From contig CM054120.1 of assembly GCA_028673005.1 (NCBI GenBank), positions 55,116,057-55,180,056 of the forward strand: a DNA stretch of 64,000 bases, given 5' to 3'. This DNA comes from Tanypteryx hageni (Eukaryota; Arthropoda; Insecta; Odonata; Petaluridae). This document shows, in pieces, positions 21,541 to 34,802 of the stretch. Under the pieces are notes generated by a model. It searched no databases. It saw only the letters and a list, made by a program, of their open reading frames with translations, and had not been told where the DNA came from. Numbering within the stretch: position 1 is the stretch's first letter; every line of letters starts with the position of its first letter. Both the position numbers and the translations under genes were made by a program.

Positions 21541-22880
21541 TATTAACGCTCTATCGCAGTATTCGCGGAATAGAGGTAGGGTTGAGTACGCAATTATCAA
21601 CGATAATACTTTACCCGTGTGAGAAGAATTTTTATAGATGCATTGCAATTTTCTGATTACAAATTATGGGAATAGAAGTTTGCAAAAATCTTCAATTTCT
21701 CCGACGTGAAATCGGAGTTGCTTGTATATGATATTTATACTATATATACATATATATAGACCACCATGTCAAACCAAATGCCAACTGTCTACATAGACGA
21801 AAAGAGGAAGGCAGATGAGAAGGTGGGGCCTCGTTAGCCACCCCCGCAAGAAGAAATTGAGTTGACCCGTGCAAAGGTCCCCCAGGTGCTCCGCTCGCAG
21901 CGAGGCGTGCGGTTTACCCCTGGGTGGAACCTGGGTTCACTCGGAAAGCCCTAACAGCTCTGGACCACAGCGAATTACGGTACTTCCTCCCCAAGGATGA
22001 GTTTTCGAAAACCAGCCAGAGCAACAGAAGCTAGGGGAATATGTAGGTTAAAAGCCACTAGACATAAGCCAATGATCGATCGGTTTAATCTGCTGAGCTC
22101 CGCTCTGCACGCTCACTTCGCGGACTGACTGACTGGACACTCAAACATATAAAAAAAAGAGAAGCAGCAACCAAGGACCTTTTCAGGGCCACCAATGACG
22201 TGACTGGAGTAACGGCACCTTTCAGTGCTACAGTGACAGCGATGGTCCTTCGCAAGGCAAACGGCTATAGTTGTGGTGGAGCTGAATAAGAACAAGAAAG
22301 TTAACTCAGTAGGGTCTCCTTTGCTTACAATGGTCAACATCGCAGGTAGAATACAAAATTCAATATTCAGGTCCAAGATATGCAGGTTCAAGTTCAATAG
22401 AACTGTATCAGCCTCAGGTGGTAAGCGAACTATAGGAACCATCTCATGTTGGAAATGGAAAAAAATGATCCAAATATATCAAATGGAAAAATCTTTCATA
22501 TACAAACAGGCATATTTTGAAAAGAGTACAGAAATTCTGATAAGATACGGAAGGGGTCCATCGAAATGTAATTGTTCCTAAGGTGCAAAAACAATATGGC
22601 CATATAGATAGAAATACATTATTCTTTTTCAGATAAGAAGGATGGAAATACTCTCGTCTATATGGAGATATTGCACGTAAATTGTTGATAAGGATAGTTC
22701 ACTGTGTATTGTACCCATCATACGACAAACGGGAAACGGAAATGTTGCACAACTTGCAGAGCCTATGCCCATTATCTGACTTTTTCTAAAGAAGGTGATT
22801 TACAAGAATAAGTGAATTCACAGAGAAAAGCGAAATTATGAAGAATAATTTGAAATCTAATTTTCCAGCGTAAGGAAAAG
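21541..22880 (+). repeat. Satellite unit 14 (head A3)
   Basis: Small frame open, middle p, right part long. The TA run is two bases short, as in unit 9. A C-to-T change near 22579 (GTTCCTAAGG) introduces a stop in the right-hand frame. Confidence 0.93.
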
Positions 22881-24222
22881 AATTTACGCTCTATCGCAGT
22901 ATTCGCGGAATAGAGGTAGGGTTGAGTACGCAATTATCAACGATAATAGTTTACCCGTGTGAGAAGAATTTTTATAGATGCATTGCAATTTTCTGATTAC
23001 AAATTATGGGAATGGAAGTTTGCAAACATCTTCAATTTCTCCGACGTGAAATCGGAGTTGCTTGTATATGATACTTATACTATATATATACATATATATA
23101 GACCATCATGTCCAAACAACTGCCAACTGTCTAAATAGACGAAAAGAGGAAGGCAGGTGAGAAGGTGGGGCCTCGTTAGCCACCACCGCAAGAAGAAATT
23201 GAGTTGACCCGTGCAAAGGTCCCCCAGGTGCTCCGCTCGCAGCGAGGCGTGCGGTTTACCCCTAGGTGGAACCTGGGTTCACTCGGAAAGCCCTAACAGC
23301 TCTGGACCACAGCGAATTACGGTACTTACTCCCCATGGATGAGTTTTCGAAAACCAGCCAGAGCAACAGAAAGCTAGGGGAATATGTTGGTTAAAAGCCG
23401 CTACACATAAGCCAATAATGGATCGGTTTACTCTGCTGAGCTCCGCTCTGCACGCTCACTTCGCCGACTGACTGACTGGACACTCAAACATATAAAAAAA
23501 AATGAGGCAGCAACCAAGGACCTTTTCAGGGCCACCAATGACGTGCTGGAGTAACGGCACATTTCTGAGCTTCAGAGAGAGCGAAGGTCCTTCGCAAGGC
23601 AAACGGCTATAGTTGTGGTGGAGCTGAATAAGAACAAGAAAGTTAACTCAGTTGGGTCTCCTTTGCTTACAATGGTCAACATCGCAGGTAGAATACAAAA
23701 TTCAATATTCAGGTCCAAGATATGCAGGTTCAAGTTCAATAGAACTGTATCAGCCTCAGGTGGTAAGCGAACTATAGGAACCATCTCATGTTGGAAATGG
23801 AAAAAAATGATCCAAATATATCAAATGGAAAAATCTTTCATATACAAACAGGCATATTTTGAAAAGAGTACAGAAATTCTGATAAGATACGGAAGGGGTC
23901 CATCGAAATGTAATTGTTCCCAAGGTGCAAAAACAATATGGCCATATAGATAGAAATACATTATTCTTTTTCAGATAAGAAGGATTGAAATACTCTCGTC
24001 TATATGGAGATATTGCACGTAAATTGTTGATCAGGATAGTTCACTGAGTATTGTACCCATAATACGACAAACGGGAAACGGAAATGTTGCACAACTTGCA
24101 GAGCCTATGCCCATTATCTGACTTTTTCTAAAGAAGGTGATTTACAAGAATAAGTGAATTCACAGAGAAAAGCGAAATTATGAAGAATAATTTGAAATCT
24201 AATTTTCCAGCGTAAGGAAAAG
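22881..24222 (+). repeat. Satellite unit 15 (head A1)
   Basis: Small frame closed, right part long. It is a mosaic: the left two thirds, including middle q, match the short-type units, while the right third matches unit 14 (TCAGATAAGAAGG). Confidence 0.93.
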
Positions 24223-25563
24223 AATTTACGCTCTATCGCAGTATTCGCGGAATAGAGGTAGGGTTGAGTACGCAATTATCAACGATAATAGTTTACCCGT
24301 GTGAGAAGAATTTTTATAGATGCATTGCAATTTTCTGATTACAAATTATGGGAATGGAAGTTTGCAAACATCTTCAATTTCTCCGACGTGAAATCGGAGT
24401 TGCTTGTATATGATACTTATACTATATATATACATATATATAGACCATCATGTCCAAACAACTGCCAACTGTCTAAATAGACGAAAAGAGGAAGGCAGGT
24501 GAGAAGGTGGGGCCTCGTTAGCCACCACCGCAAGAAGAAATTGAGTTGACCCGTGCAAAGGTCCCCCAGGTGCTCCGCTCGCAGCGAGGCGTGCGGTTTA
24601 CCCCTAGGTGGAACCTGGGTTCACTCGGAAAGCCCTAACAGCTCTGGACCACAGCGAATTACGGTACTTACTCCCCATGGATGAGTTTTCGGAAACCAGC
24701 CAGAGCAACAGAAAGCTAGGGGAATATGTTGGTTAAAAGCCGCTACACATAAGCCAATGATGGATCGGTTTACTCTGCTGAGCTCCGCTCTGCACGCTCA
24801 CTTCGCCGACTGACTGACTGGACACTCAAACATATAAAAAAAAATGAGGCAGCAACCAAGGACCTTTTCAGGGCCACCAATGACGTGCTGGAGTAACGGC
24901 ACATTTCTGAGCTTCAGAGAGAGCGAAGGTCCTTCGCAAGGCAAACGGCTATAGTTGTGGTGGAGCTGAATAAGAACAAGAAAGTTAACTCAGTTGGGTC
25001 TCCTTTGCTTACAATGGTCAACATCGCAGGTAGAATACAAAATTCAATATTCAGGTACAAGATATGCAGGTACAAGTTCAATAGAACTGTATCATCCTCA
25101 GGTGGTAAGCGAATTATAGGAACCATCTCATGTTGGAAACGGAAAAAAATGATCCAAATATATCAATGGAAAAATCTTTCATATACAAACAGGCATATTT
25201 TGAAAAGAGTACAGAAATTCTGATAAGAGACAGAAGTGGTCCATCGAATTGTAATTGTTCCCAAGGTGCAAAAACAATATGGCCATATAGATAGAAATAC
25301 ATTATTCTTTTTCAGATATGAAGGATGGAAATACTCTCGTCCATATGGAGATATTGCACGTAAAATGTTGATCAGGATAGTTCACTGTGTAATGTACCCA
25401 TCATACGACAAACGGGAAACGGAAATGTTGCACAACCTGCAGAGCCTATGCCCATTATCTGACTTTTTCTAAAGAAGGTTATTTACAAGAATAAGTGAAT
25501 TCAGAGAGAAAAGCGAAATTATGAAGAATAATTTGAAATATAATTTTCCAGCGTAAGGAAAAG
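24223..25563 (+). repeat. Satellite unit 16 (head A1)
   Basis: Small frame closed, middle q, right part short. Private changes TTTTCGGAAACC near 24686 and AGAAGTGGTCC near 25232. A change near 25388 (ACTGTGTAATG) removes a stop and lengthens a spurious frame. Confidence 0.93.
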
Positions 25564-26903
25564 TATTTACGCTCTATCGCAGTATTCGCGGAATAGAGGT
25601 AGGGTTGAGTACGTGATTATCAACGATAATACTTTACCCGTGTGAGAAGAATTTTTATAGATGCATTGCAATTTTCTGATTACAAATTATGGGAATGGAA
25701 GTTTGCAAACATCTTCAATTACTCCGACGTGAAATCGGAGTTGCTTGTATATGATACTTATACTATATATATACATATATATAGACCACCATGTCCAACC
25801 AACTGCCAACTGTCTACATAGACGAAAAGAGGAAGGCAGGTGAGAAGGTGGGGCCTCGTTAGCAACCCCCGCAAGAAGAAATTGAGTTGACCCGTGCAAA
25901 GATCCCCCAGGTGCTCCGCTCGCAGCGAGGCGTGCGGTTTACCCCTGGGTGGAACATGGGTTCACTCGGAAAGCCCTAACAGCTCTGGACCACAGCGAAT
26001 TACGGTACTTACTCCCCAAGGATGAGTTTTCGAAAACCAGCCAGAGCAACAGAAACTAGGGGAATATGTTGGTTAAAAGCCGCTAGACATAAGCCAATGA
26101 TAGATCGGTTTACTCTGCTGAGCTCCGATCTGCACGCTCACTTCGCCGACTGACTGACTGGACACTCAAACATATAAAAAAAAAAGAGGCAGCAACCAAG
26201 GACCTTTTCAGGGCCACCAATGACGTGCTGGAGTAACGGCACATTTCTGAGCTTCAGAGAGAGCGAAGGTCCTTCGCAAGGCAAACGGCTATAGTTGTGG
26301 TGGAGCTGAATAAGAACAAGAAAGTTAACTCAGTTGGGTCTCCTTTGCTTACAATGGTCAACATCGCAGGTAGAATACAAAATTCAATATTCAGGTACAA
26401 GATATGCAGGTACAAGTTCAATAGAACTGTATCATCCTCAGGTGGTAAGCGAATTATAGGAACCATCTCATGTTGGAAACGGAAAAAAATGATCCAAATA
26501 TATCAATGGAAAAATCTTTCATATACAAACAGGCATATTTTGAAAAGAGTACAGAAATTCTGATAAGAGACAAAAGGGGTCCATCGAATTGTAATTGTTC
26601 CCAAGGTGCAAAAACAATATGGCCATATAGATAGAAATACATTATTCTTTTTCAGATATGAAGGATGGAAATACTCTCGTCCATATGGAGATATTGCACG
26701 TAAAATGTTGATCAGGATAGTTCACTGAGTAATGTACCCATCATACGACAAACGGGAAACGGAAATGTTGCACAACTTGGAGAGCCTATGCCCATTATCT
26801 GACTTTTTCTAAAGAAGGTGATTTACAAGAATAAGTGAATTCACAGAGAAAAGCGAAATTATGAAGAATAATTTAAAATCTAATTTTCCAGCGTAAGGAA
26901 AAG
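25564..26903 (+). repeat. Satellite unit 17 (head A4)
   Basis: Small frame open, middle q, right part short. Private changes GAGTACGTGATTATC near 25608, GGAACATGGG near 25950 and AACAGAAACTAGG near 26050. Confidence 0.93.
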
Positions 26904-28094
26904 AATTTACGCTCTATCGCAGTATTCGCGGAATAGAGGTAGGGTTGAGTACGCAATTATCAAAGATAGATAGACCACCATGTCCAACAAACTGCCAACT
27001 GTCTAGATAGACGAAAAGAGGAAGGCAGGTGAGAAGGAGGGGCCTCGTTAGCCACCCCCGCAAGAAGAAATTGAGTTGACCCGTGCAAAGGTCCCTCAGG
27101 TGCTCCGCTCGCAGCGAGGCGTGCGGTTTACCCCTGGGTGGAACCTGTGTTCACTCGGATAGCCCTAACAGCTCTGGACCACAGCGAAGTACGGTACTTC
27201 CTCCCCAAGGATGAGTTTTCGAAAACCAGCCAGAGCAACAGAAGCTAGGGGAATATGTTGGTTAAAAGCCGCTAGACATAAGCCAATGATCGATCGGTTT
27301 AATCTGCTGAGCTCCGCTCTGCTCGCTAACTTTGCTGACTGACTGACTGGACACTCAAACATATAAAAAAAAGAGAAGCAGCAACCAAGGACCTTTTCAG
27401 GGCCACCAATGACGTGACTGGAGAAACGGCACATTTCAGAGCTACAGAGACAACGATGGTCCTTCGCAAGGCAAACGGCTATAGTTGGGGTGGAACTGAA
27501 TAAGAACAAGAAAGGTAACTCAGTTGGGTCTCCTTTGCTTACAATGGTCAACATCGCAGGTAGAATACAAAATTCAATATTCAGGTCCAAGTTATGCAGG
27601 TTCAAGTTCAATAGAACTGTATCAGCCTCAGGTGGTAAGCGAACTATAGGAACCATCTCATGTTGGAAATGGAAAAAAATGATCCAAATGTATCAAATGG
27701 AAAAATCTTTCATATACAAACAGGCATATTTTGAAAAGAGTACAGAAATTCTGATAAGATACGGAAGGGGTCCATCGAAATGTAATTGTTCCCAAGGTGC
27801 AAAAACAATATGGCCATATAGATAGAAATACATTATTCTTTTTCAGATAGGAAGGATGGAAATACTCTCGTCTATATGGAGATATTGCACGTAAATTGTT
27901 GATCAGGATAGTTCACTGAGTATTGTACCCATCATACGACAAACGGTAAACGGAAATGTTGCACAACTTGCAGAGCCTATGCCCATTATCTGACTTTTTC
28001 TAAAGAAGGTGATTTACAAGAATAAGTGAATTCACAGAGAAAAGCGAAATTATGAAGAATAATTTGAAATCTAATTTTCCAGCGTAAGGAAAAG
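26904..28094 (+). repeat. Satellite unit 18 (head A1), 150-bp deletion
   Basis: This unit has only 1191 bp. CAAAGATA joins GATAGACCACC near 26961-26976, removing the T-rich segment, the invariant hairpin and the TA run. Sister units have short ATAG-like matches at both edges, so a microhomology deletion is likely. Small frame closed (CTAGATAG), middle r, right part long. Confidence 0.94.
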
Positions 28095-29435
28095 AATTTA
28101 CGCTCTATCGCAGTATTCGCGGAATAGAGGTAGGGTTGAGTACGCAATTATCAACGATAAAAGTTTACCCGTGTGAGAAGAATTTTTATAGATGCATTGC
28201 AATTTTCTGATTACAAATTATGGGAATGGAAGTTTGCAAACATCTTCAATTACTCCGACGTGAAATCGGAGTTGCTTGTATATGATACTTATACTATATA
28301 TATACATATATATAGACCACCATGTCAAACCAAATGCCAACTGTCTACATAGACGAAAAGAGGAAGGCAGATGAGAAGGTGAGGCCTCGTTAGCCACCCC
28401 CGCAAGAAGAAATTGAGTTGACCCGTGCAAAGGTCCCCCAGGTGCTCCGCTCGCAGCGAGGCGTGCGGTTTACCCCTGGGTGGAACCTGGGTTCACTCGG
28501 AAAGCCCTAACAGCTCTGGACCACAGCGAATTACGGTACTTACTCCCCATGGATGAGTTTTCGAAAACCAGCCAGAGCAAGAGAAAGCTAGGGGAATATG
28601 TTGGTTAAAAGCCGCTAGACATAAGCCAATGATGGATCGGTTTACTCTGCTGAGCTCCGCTCTGCACGCTCACTTAGCCGACTGACTGACTGGACACTCA
28701 AACATATAAAAAAAAGAGAGGCAGCAACCAAGGACCTTTTCAGGGCCACCAATGACGTGCTGGAGTAACGGCACATTTCTGAGCTTCAGAGAGAGCGAAG
28801 GTCCTTCGCAAGGCAAACGGCTATAGTTGTGGTGGAGCTGAATAAGAACAAGAAAGTTAACTCAGTTGGGTCTCCTTTGCTTACAATGGTCAACATCGCA
28901 GGTAGAATACAAAATTCAATATTCAGGTACAAGATATGCAGGTACAAGTTCAATAGAACTGTATCATCCTCAGGTGGTAAGCGAATTATAGGAACCATCT
29001 CCTGTTGGAAACGGAAAATAATGATCCAAATATATCAATGGAAAAATCTTTCATATACAAACAGGCATATTTTGAAAAGAGTACAGAAATTCTGATAAGA
29101 GACGGAAGGGGTCCATCGAAATGTAATTGTTCCCAAGGTGCAAAAACAATATGGCCATATAGATAGAAATACATTATTCTTTTTCAGATAGGAAGGATGG
29201 AAATACTCTCGTCTATATGGAGATATTGCACGTAAATTGTTGATCAGGATAGTTCACTGAGTTTTGTACCCATCATACGACAAACGGGAAACGGAAATGT
29301 TGCACAACTTGCAGAGCCTATGCCAATTAACTGACTTTTTCTAAAGAAGGTGATTTACAAGAATAAGTGAATTCACAGAGAAAAGCGAAATTATGAAGAA
29401 TAATTTAAAATCTAATTTTCCAGCGTAAGGAAAAG
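28095..29435 (+). repeat. Satellite unit 19 (head A1)
   Basis: Small frame open, middle q, right part short. The markers AACGATAAAAGTTTACC, AGCAAGAGAAAGC and ACTTAGCCGACTG recur in units 25 and 26. The tail has TTTTGTACCC and CCAATTAACTGAC, as in unit 26. Confidence 0.93.
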
Positions 29436-30778
29436 AATTTACGCTCTATCGCAGTATTCGCGGAATAGAGGTAGGGTTGAGTACGCAATTATCAAAGATA
29501 ATAGTTTACCCGTGTGAGAAGAATTTTTATAAATGCATTGCAATTTTCTGATTACAAATTATGGGAATGGAAGTTTGCAAACATCTTCAATTTCTCCGAC
29601 GTGAAATCGGAGTTGCTTGTATATGATACTTATACTATTTATATACATATATATAGACCACCATGTCCAACCAACTGCCATCTGTCTAAATAGACGAAAA
29701 GAGGAAGGCGGGTGAGAAGGTGGGGCCTCGTTAGCCACCCCCGCAAGAAGAAAGTGAGTTGACCCCTGCAAAGGTCCCCCAGGTGCTCCGCTCGCAGCGA
29801 GGCGTGCGGTTTACCCCTGGGTGGAACCTGGGTTCACTCGGAAAGCCCTAACAGCTCTGGACCACAGCGAATTACGGTACTTCCTCCCCAAGGATGAGTT
29901 TTCGAAAACCAACCAGAGCAACAGAAAGCTAGAGGAACATGTTGGTTAAAAGCCGCTAGACATAAGCCAATGATCGATCGGTTTAATCTGCTGAGCTCCG
30001 CTCTGCACGCTCACTTCGCGGACTGACTGACTGGACACTCAAACATATAAAAAAAAGAGAAGCAGCAACCAAGGACCTTTTCAGGGCCACCAATGACGTG
30101 ACTGGTGTAACGGCACCTTTCAGTGCTACAGAGACAGCGATGGACCTTCGCAAGGCAAACGGCTATAGTTGGGGTGGAGCTGAATAAGAACAAGAAAGGT
30201 AACTCAGTTGGGTCTCCTTTGCTTACAATGGTCAACATCGCAGGTAGAATACAAAATTCAATATTCAGGTCCAAGTTATGCAGGTTCAAGTTCAATAGAA
30301 CTGTATCAGCCTCAGGTGGTAAGCGAACTATAGGAACCATCTCATGTTGGAAATGGAAAAAAATGATCCAAACGTATCAAATGGAAAAATCTTTCATATA
30401 CAAACAGGCATATTTTGAAAAGAGTACAGAAATTCTGATAAGATACGGAAGGGGTCCATCGAAATGTAATTGTTCCCAAGGTGCAAAAACAATATGGCCA
30501 TATAGATAGAAATACATTATTCTTTTTCAGATAGGAAGGATGGAAATACTCTCGTCTATATGGAGATATTGCACGTAAATTGTTGATCAGGATAGTTCAC
30601 TGAGTTTTGTACCCATCATACGACAAACGGGAAACGGAAATGTTCCACAACTTGCAGAGCCTATGCCAATTAACTGACTTTTTCTAAAGAAGGTGATTTA
30701 CAAGAATAAGTGAATTCACAGAGAAAAGCGAAATTATGAAGAATAATTTGAAATCTAATTTTCCAGCGTAAGGAAAAG
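29436..30778 (+). repeat. Satellite unit 20 (head A1)
   Basis: Small frame closed (CCATCTGTCTAAATAG), middle p, right part long. The TA run is interrupted (ACTATTTATATAC near 29635). Confidence 0.93.
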
Positions 30779-32120
30779 AATTTACGCTCTATCGCAGTAT
30801 TCGCGGAATAGAGGTAGGGTTGAGTACGCAATTATCAAAGATAATAGTTTACCCGTGTGAGAAGAATTTTTATAAATGCATTGCAATTTTCTGATTACAA
30901 ATTATGGGAATGGAAGTTTGCAAACATCTTCAATTTCTCCGACGTGAAATCGGAGCTGCTTGTATATGATACTTATACTATATATATACATATATATAGA
31001 CCACCATGTCCAACCAACTGCCATCTGTCTAAATAGACGAAAAGAGGAAGGCGGGTGAGAAGGTGGGGCCTCGTTAGCCACCCCCGCAAGAAGAAAGTGA
31101 GTTGACCCCTGCAAAGGTCCCCCAGGTGCTCCGCTCGCAGCGAGGCGTGCGGTTTACCCCTGGGTGGAACCTGGGTTCACTCGGAAAGCCCTAACAGCTC
31201 TGGACCACAGCGAATTACGGTACTTCCTCCCCAAGGATGAGTTTTCGAAAACAAACCAGAGCAACAGAAAGCTAGAGGAACATGTTGGTTAAAAGCCGCT
31301 AGACATAAGCCAATGATCGATCGGTTTAATCTGCTGAGCTCCGCTCTGCTCGCTCACTTCGCTGACTGACTGAATGGACACTCAAACATATAAAAAAAAG
31401 AGAAGCAGCAACCAAGGCCCTTTTCAGGGCTACCAATGACGTGACTTGAGTTACGGCACATTTCAGAGCTACAGAGACAGCGATGGTCCTTCGCAAGGCA
31501 AACGGCTATAGTTGGGGTGGAGCTGAATAAGTACAAGAAAGGTTAATCAGTTGGGTCTCCTTTGCTTACAATGGTCAACATCGCAGGTAGAATACAAAAT
31601 TCAATATTCAGGTCAGAGTTATGCAGGTTCAAGTTCAATAGAACTGTATCAGCCTCAGGTGGTAAGCGAATTATAGGAACCATCTCCTGTTGGAAACGGA
31701 AAAAAATGATCCAAATATATCAATGGAAAAATCTTTCATATACAAACAGGCATATTTTGAAAAGAGTACAGAAATTCTGATAAGAGACAGAAGGGGTCCA
31801 TCGAAATGTAATTGTTCCCAAGGTGCAAAAACAATATGGCCATATAGATAGAAATACATTATTCTTTTTCAGATAGGAAGGATGGAAATACTCTCGTCCA
31901 TATGGAGATATTACACGTAAATTGTTGATCAGGATAGTTCACTGAGTATTATACCCATCATACGACACACGGGAAACGGAAATGTTGCACAACTTGCAGA
32001 GCCTATTCCCATTATCTGACTTTGTCTAAAGAAGGTGATTTACAAGAATAGGTGAATTCACAGAGAAAAGCGAAATTATGAAGAATAACATGAAATTTCT
32101 TTTTCAAGTTGAAGGAAAAG
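30779..32120 (+). repeat. Satellite unit 21 (head A1, B-type tail)
   Basis: Small frame closed, middle r, right part short. From about 31911 the tail changes to the B version (ATTACACG, TATTATACCC, GACACACGG, GACTTTGTC, AATAACATG), which continues into unit 22. This is the leftmost B segment in the window. Confidence 0.93.
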
Positions 32121-33460
32121 GAGTTACGCTCTATCGCAGTATTCCTGGAATAGAGGTAGGCTTGTGTATGCAATTCTGTGCAAAAATAGTTTTCCCGTGT
32201 GAGAAAAATTTTTATAGATGCATTGCAATTTTCTGATTACAAATTATGGGAATGGAAGTTTGCAAATATCTTCAATTTCTCCGACGTGAAATCGGAGTTG
32301 CTTGTATATGATACTTATACTATATATATACATATATATAGACCACCATGTCCAACCAACTGTCATCTGTCTAAATAGACGAAAAGAGGAAGGCGGGTGA
32401 GAAGGTGGGGCCTCGTTAGCCACCCCCGCAAGAAGAAAGTGAGTTGACCCCTGCAAAGGTCCCCCAGGTGCTCCGCTCGCAGCGAGGCGTGCGGTTTACC
32501 CCTGGGTGGAACCTGGGTTCACTCGGAAAGCCCTAACAGCTCTGGACCACAGCGAATTACGGTACTTCCTCCCCAAGGATGAGTTTTCGAAAACCAGCCA
32601 GAGCAACAAAGCTAGGGGAATATGTTGGTTAAAAGCCGCTTGACATAAGCCAATGATCGATCGGTTTAATCTGCTGAGCTCCGCTCTGCTCGCTCACTTC
32701 GCTGACTGACTGAATGGACACTCAAACATATAAAAAAAAGAGAAGCAGCAACCAAGGACCTTTTCAGGGCTACCAATGACGTGACTGGAGTAACGGCACA
32801 TTTCTGAGCTTCAGAGAGAGCGAAGGTCCTTCGCAAGGCAAACGGCTATAGTTGTGGTGGAGCTGAATAAGAACAAGAAAGTTAACTCAGTTGGGTCTCC
32901 TTTGCTTACAATGGTCAACATCGCAGGTAGAATACAAAATTCAATATTCAGGTACAAGATATGCAGGTACAAATTCAATAGAACTGTATCATCCTCAGGT
33001 GGTAAGCGAATTATAGGAACCATCTCATGTTGGAAACGGAAAAAAATGATCCAAATATATCAATGGAAAAATCTTTCATATACAAACAGGCATATTTTGA
33101 AAAGAGTACAGAAATTCTGATAAGAGACAAAAGGGGTCCATCGAATTGTAATTGTTCCCAAGGTGCAAAAACAATATGGCCATATAGATAGAAATACATT
33201 ATTCTTTTTCAGATATGAAGGATGGAAATACTCTCGTCCATATGGAGATATTGCACGTAAAATGTTGATCAGGATAGTTCACTGAGTAATGTACCCATCA
33301 TACGACAAACGGGAAACGGAAATGTTGCACAACCTGCAGAGCCTATGCCCATTATCTGACTTTTTCTAAAGAAGGTTATTTACAAGTATAAGTGAATTCA
33401 CAGAGAAAAGCGAAATTATGAAGAATAATTTGAAATCTAATTTTCCAGCGTAAGGAAAAG
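32121..33460 (+). repeat. Satellite unit 22 (head B, A tail)
   Basis: The head is GAGTTACG with CCTGGAATAG and CAATTCTGTGC. Small frame closed, middle q, right part short. Private CTTGACATAAGCC near 32640. The head matches units 28 and 29, about 7.9 and 9.2 kb downstream. Confidence 0.93.
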
Positions 33461-34802
33461 TATTTACGCTCTATCGCAGTATTCGCGGAATAGAGGTAGG
33501 GTTGAGTACGCAATTATCAACGATAATACTTTACCCGTGTGAGAAGAATTTTTATAGATGCATTGCAATTTTCTGATTACAAATTATGGGAATAGAAGTT
33601 TGCAAAAATCTTCAATTTCTCCGACGTGAAATCGGAGTTGCTTGTATATGATACTTATACTATATATATATACATATATATAGACCACCATGTCAAACCA
33701 AATGCCAACTGTCTACATAGACGAAAAGAGGAAGGCAGATGAGAAGGTGGGGCCTCGTTAGCCACCCCCGCAAGAAGAAATTGAGTTGACCCGTGCAAAG
33801 GTCCCCCAGGTGCTCCGCTCGCAGCGAGGCGTGCGGTTTACCCCTGGGTGGAACCTGGGTTCACTCGGAAAGCCCTAACAGCTCTGGACCACAGCGAATT
33901 ACGGTACTTCCTCCCCAAGGATGAGTTTTCGAAAACCAGCCAGAGCAACAGAAGCTAGGGGAATATGTAGGTTAAAAGCCACTAGACATAAGCCAATGAT
34001 CGATCGGTTTAATCTGCTGAGCTCCGCTCTGCACGCTCACTTCGCGGACTGACTGACTGGACACTCAAACATATAAAAAAAAGAGAAGCAGCAACCAAGG
34101 ACCTTTTCAGGGCCACCAATGACGTGACTGGAGTAACGGCACCTTTCAGTGCTACAGAGACAGCGATGGTCCTTCGCAAGGCAAACGGCTATAGTTGGGG
34201 TGGAGCTGAATAAGAACAAGAAAGGTAACTCAGTTGGGTCTCCTTTGCTTACAATGGTCAACATCGCAGGTAGAATACAAAATTTAATATTCAGGTCCAA
34301 GTTATGCAGGTTCAAGTTCAATAGAACTGTATCAGCCTCAGGTGGTAAGCGAATTATAGGAACCATCTCATGTTGGAAACGGAAAAAAATGATCCAAATA
34401 TATCAAATGGAAAAATCTTTCATATACAAAGGCATATTTTGAAAAGAGTACAGAAATACTGATAAGAGACGGAAGGGGTCCATCGAAATGTAATTGTTCC
34501 CAAGGTGCAAAAACAATATGGCCATATAGATAGAAATACATTATTCTTTTTCAGATAGGAAGGATGGAAATACTCTCGTCTATATGGAGATATTGCACGT
34601 AAATTGTTGATCAGGATAGTTCACTGAGTATTGTACCCATAATACGACAAACGGGAAACGGAAATGTTGCACAACTTGGAGAGCCTATGCCCATTATCTG
34701 ACTTTTTCTAAAGAAGGTGATTTACAAGTATAAGTGAATTCACAGAGAAAAGCGAAATTATGAAGAATAATTTAAAATCTAATTTTCCAGCGTAAGGAAA
34801 AG
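33461..34802 (+). repeat. Satellite unit 23 (head A4)
   Basis: Small frame open, middle p. The right part is long but has a 2-bp deletion near 34429 (ATACAAAGGC). The TA run is two bases longer than usual. It carries the AATTTAATATTC and GAAATACTGATAAG variants also found in unit 1. Confidence 0.93.

Noticed and set aside
27165..27656. Longer minus-strand frames of 163 and 172 codons (also at 35064-35582).
   Set aside because: They arise only in units 18 and 24 and their copies, where small changes join two spurious frames. There is no family resemblance.
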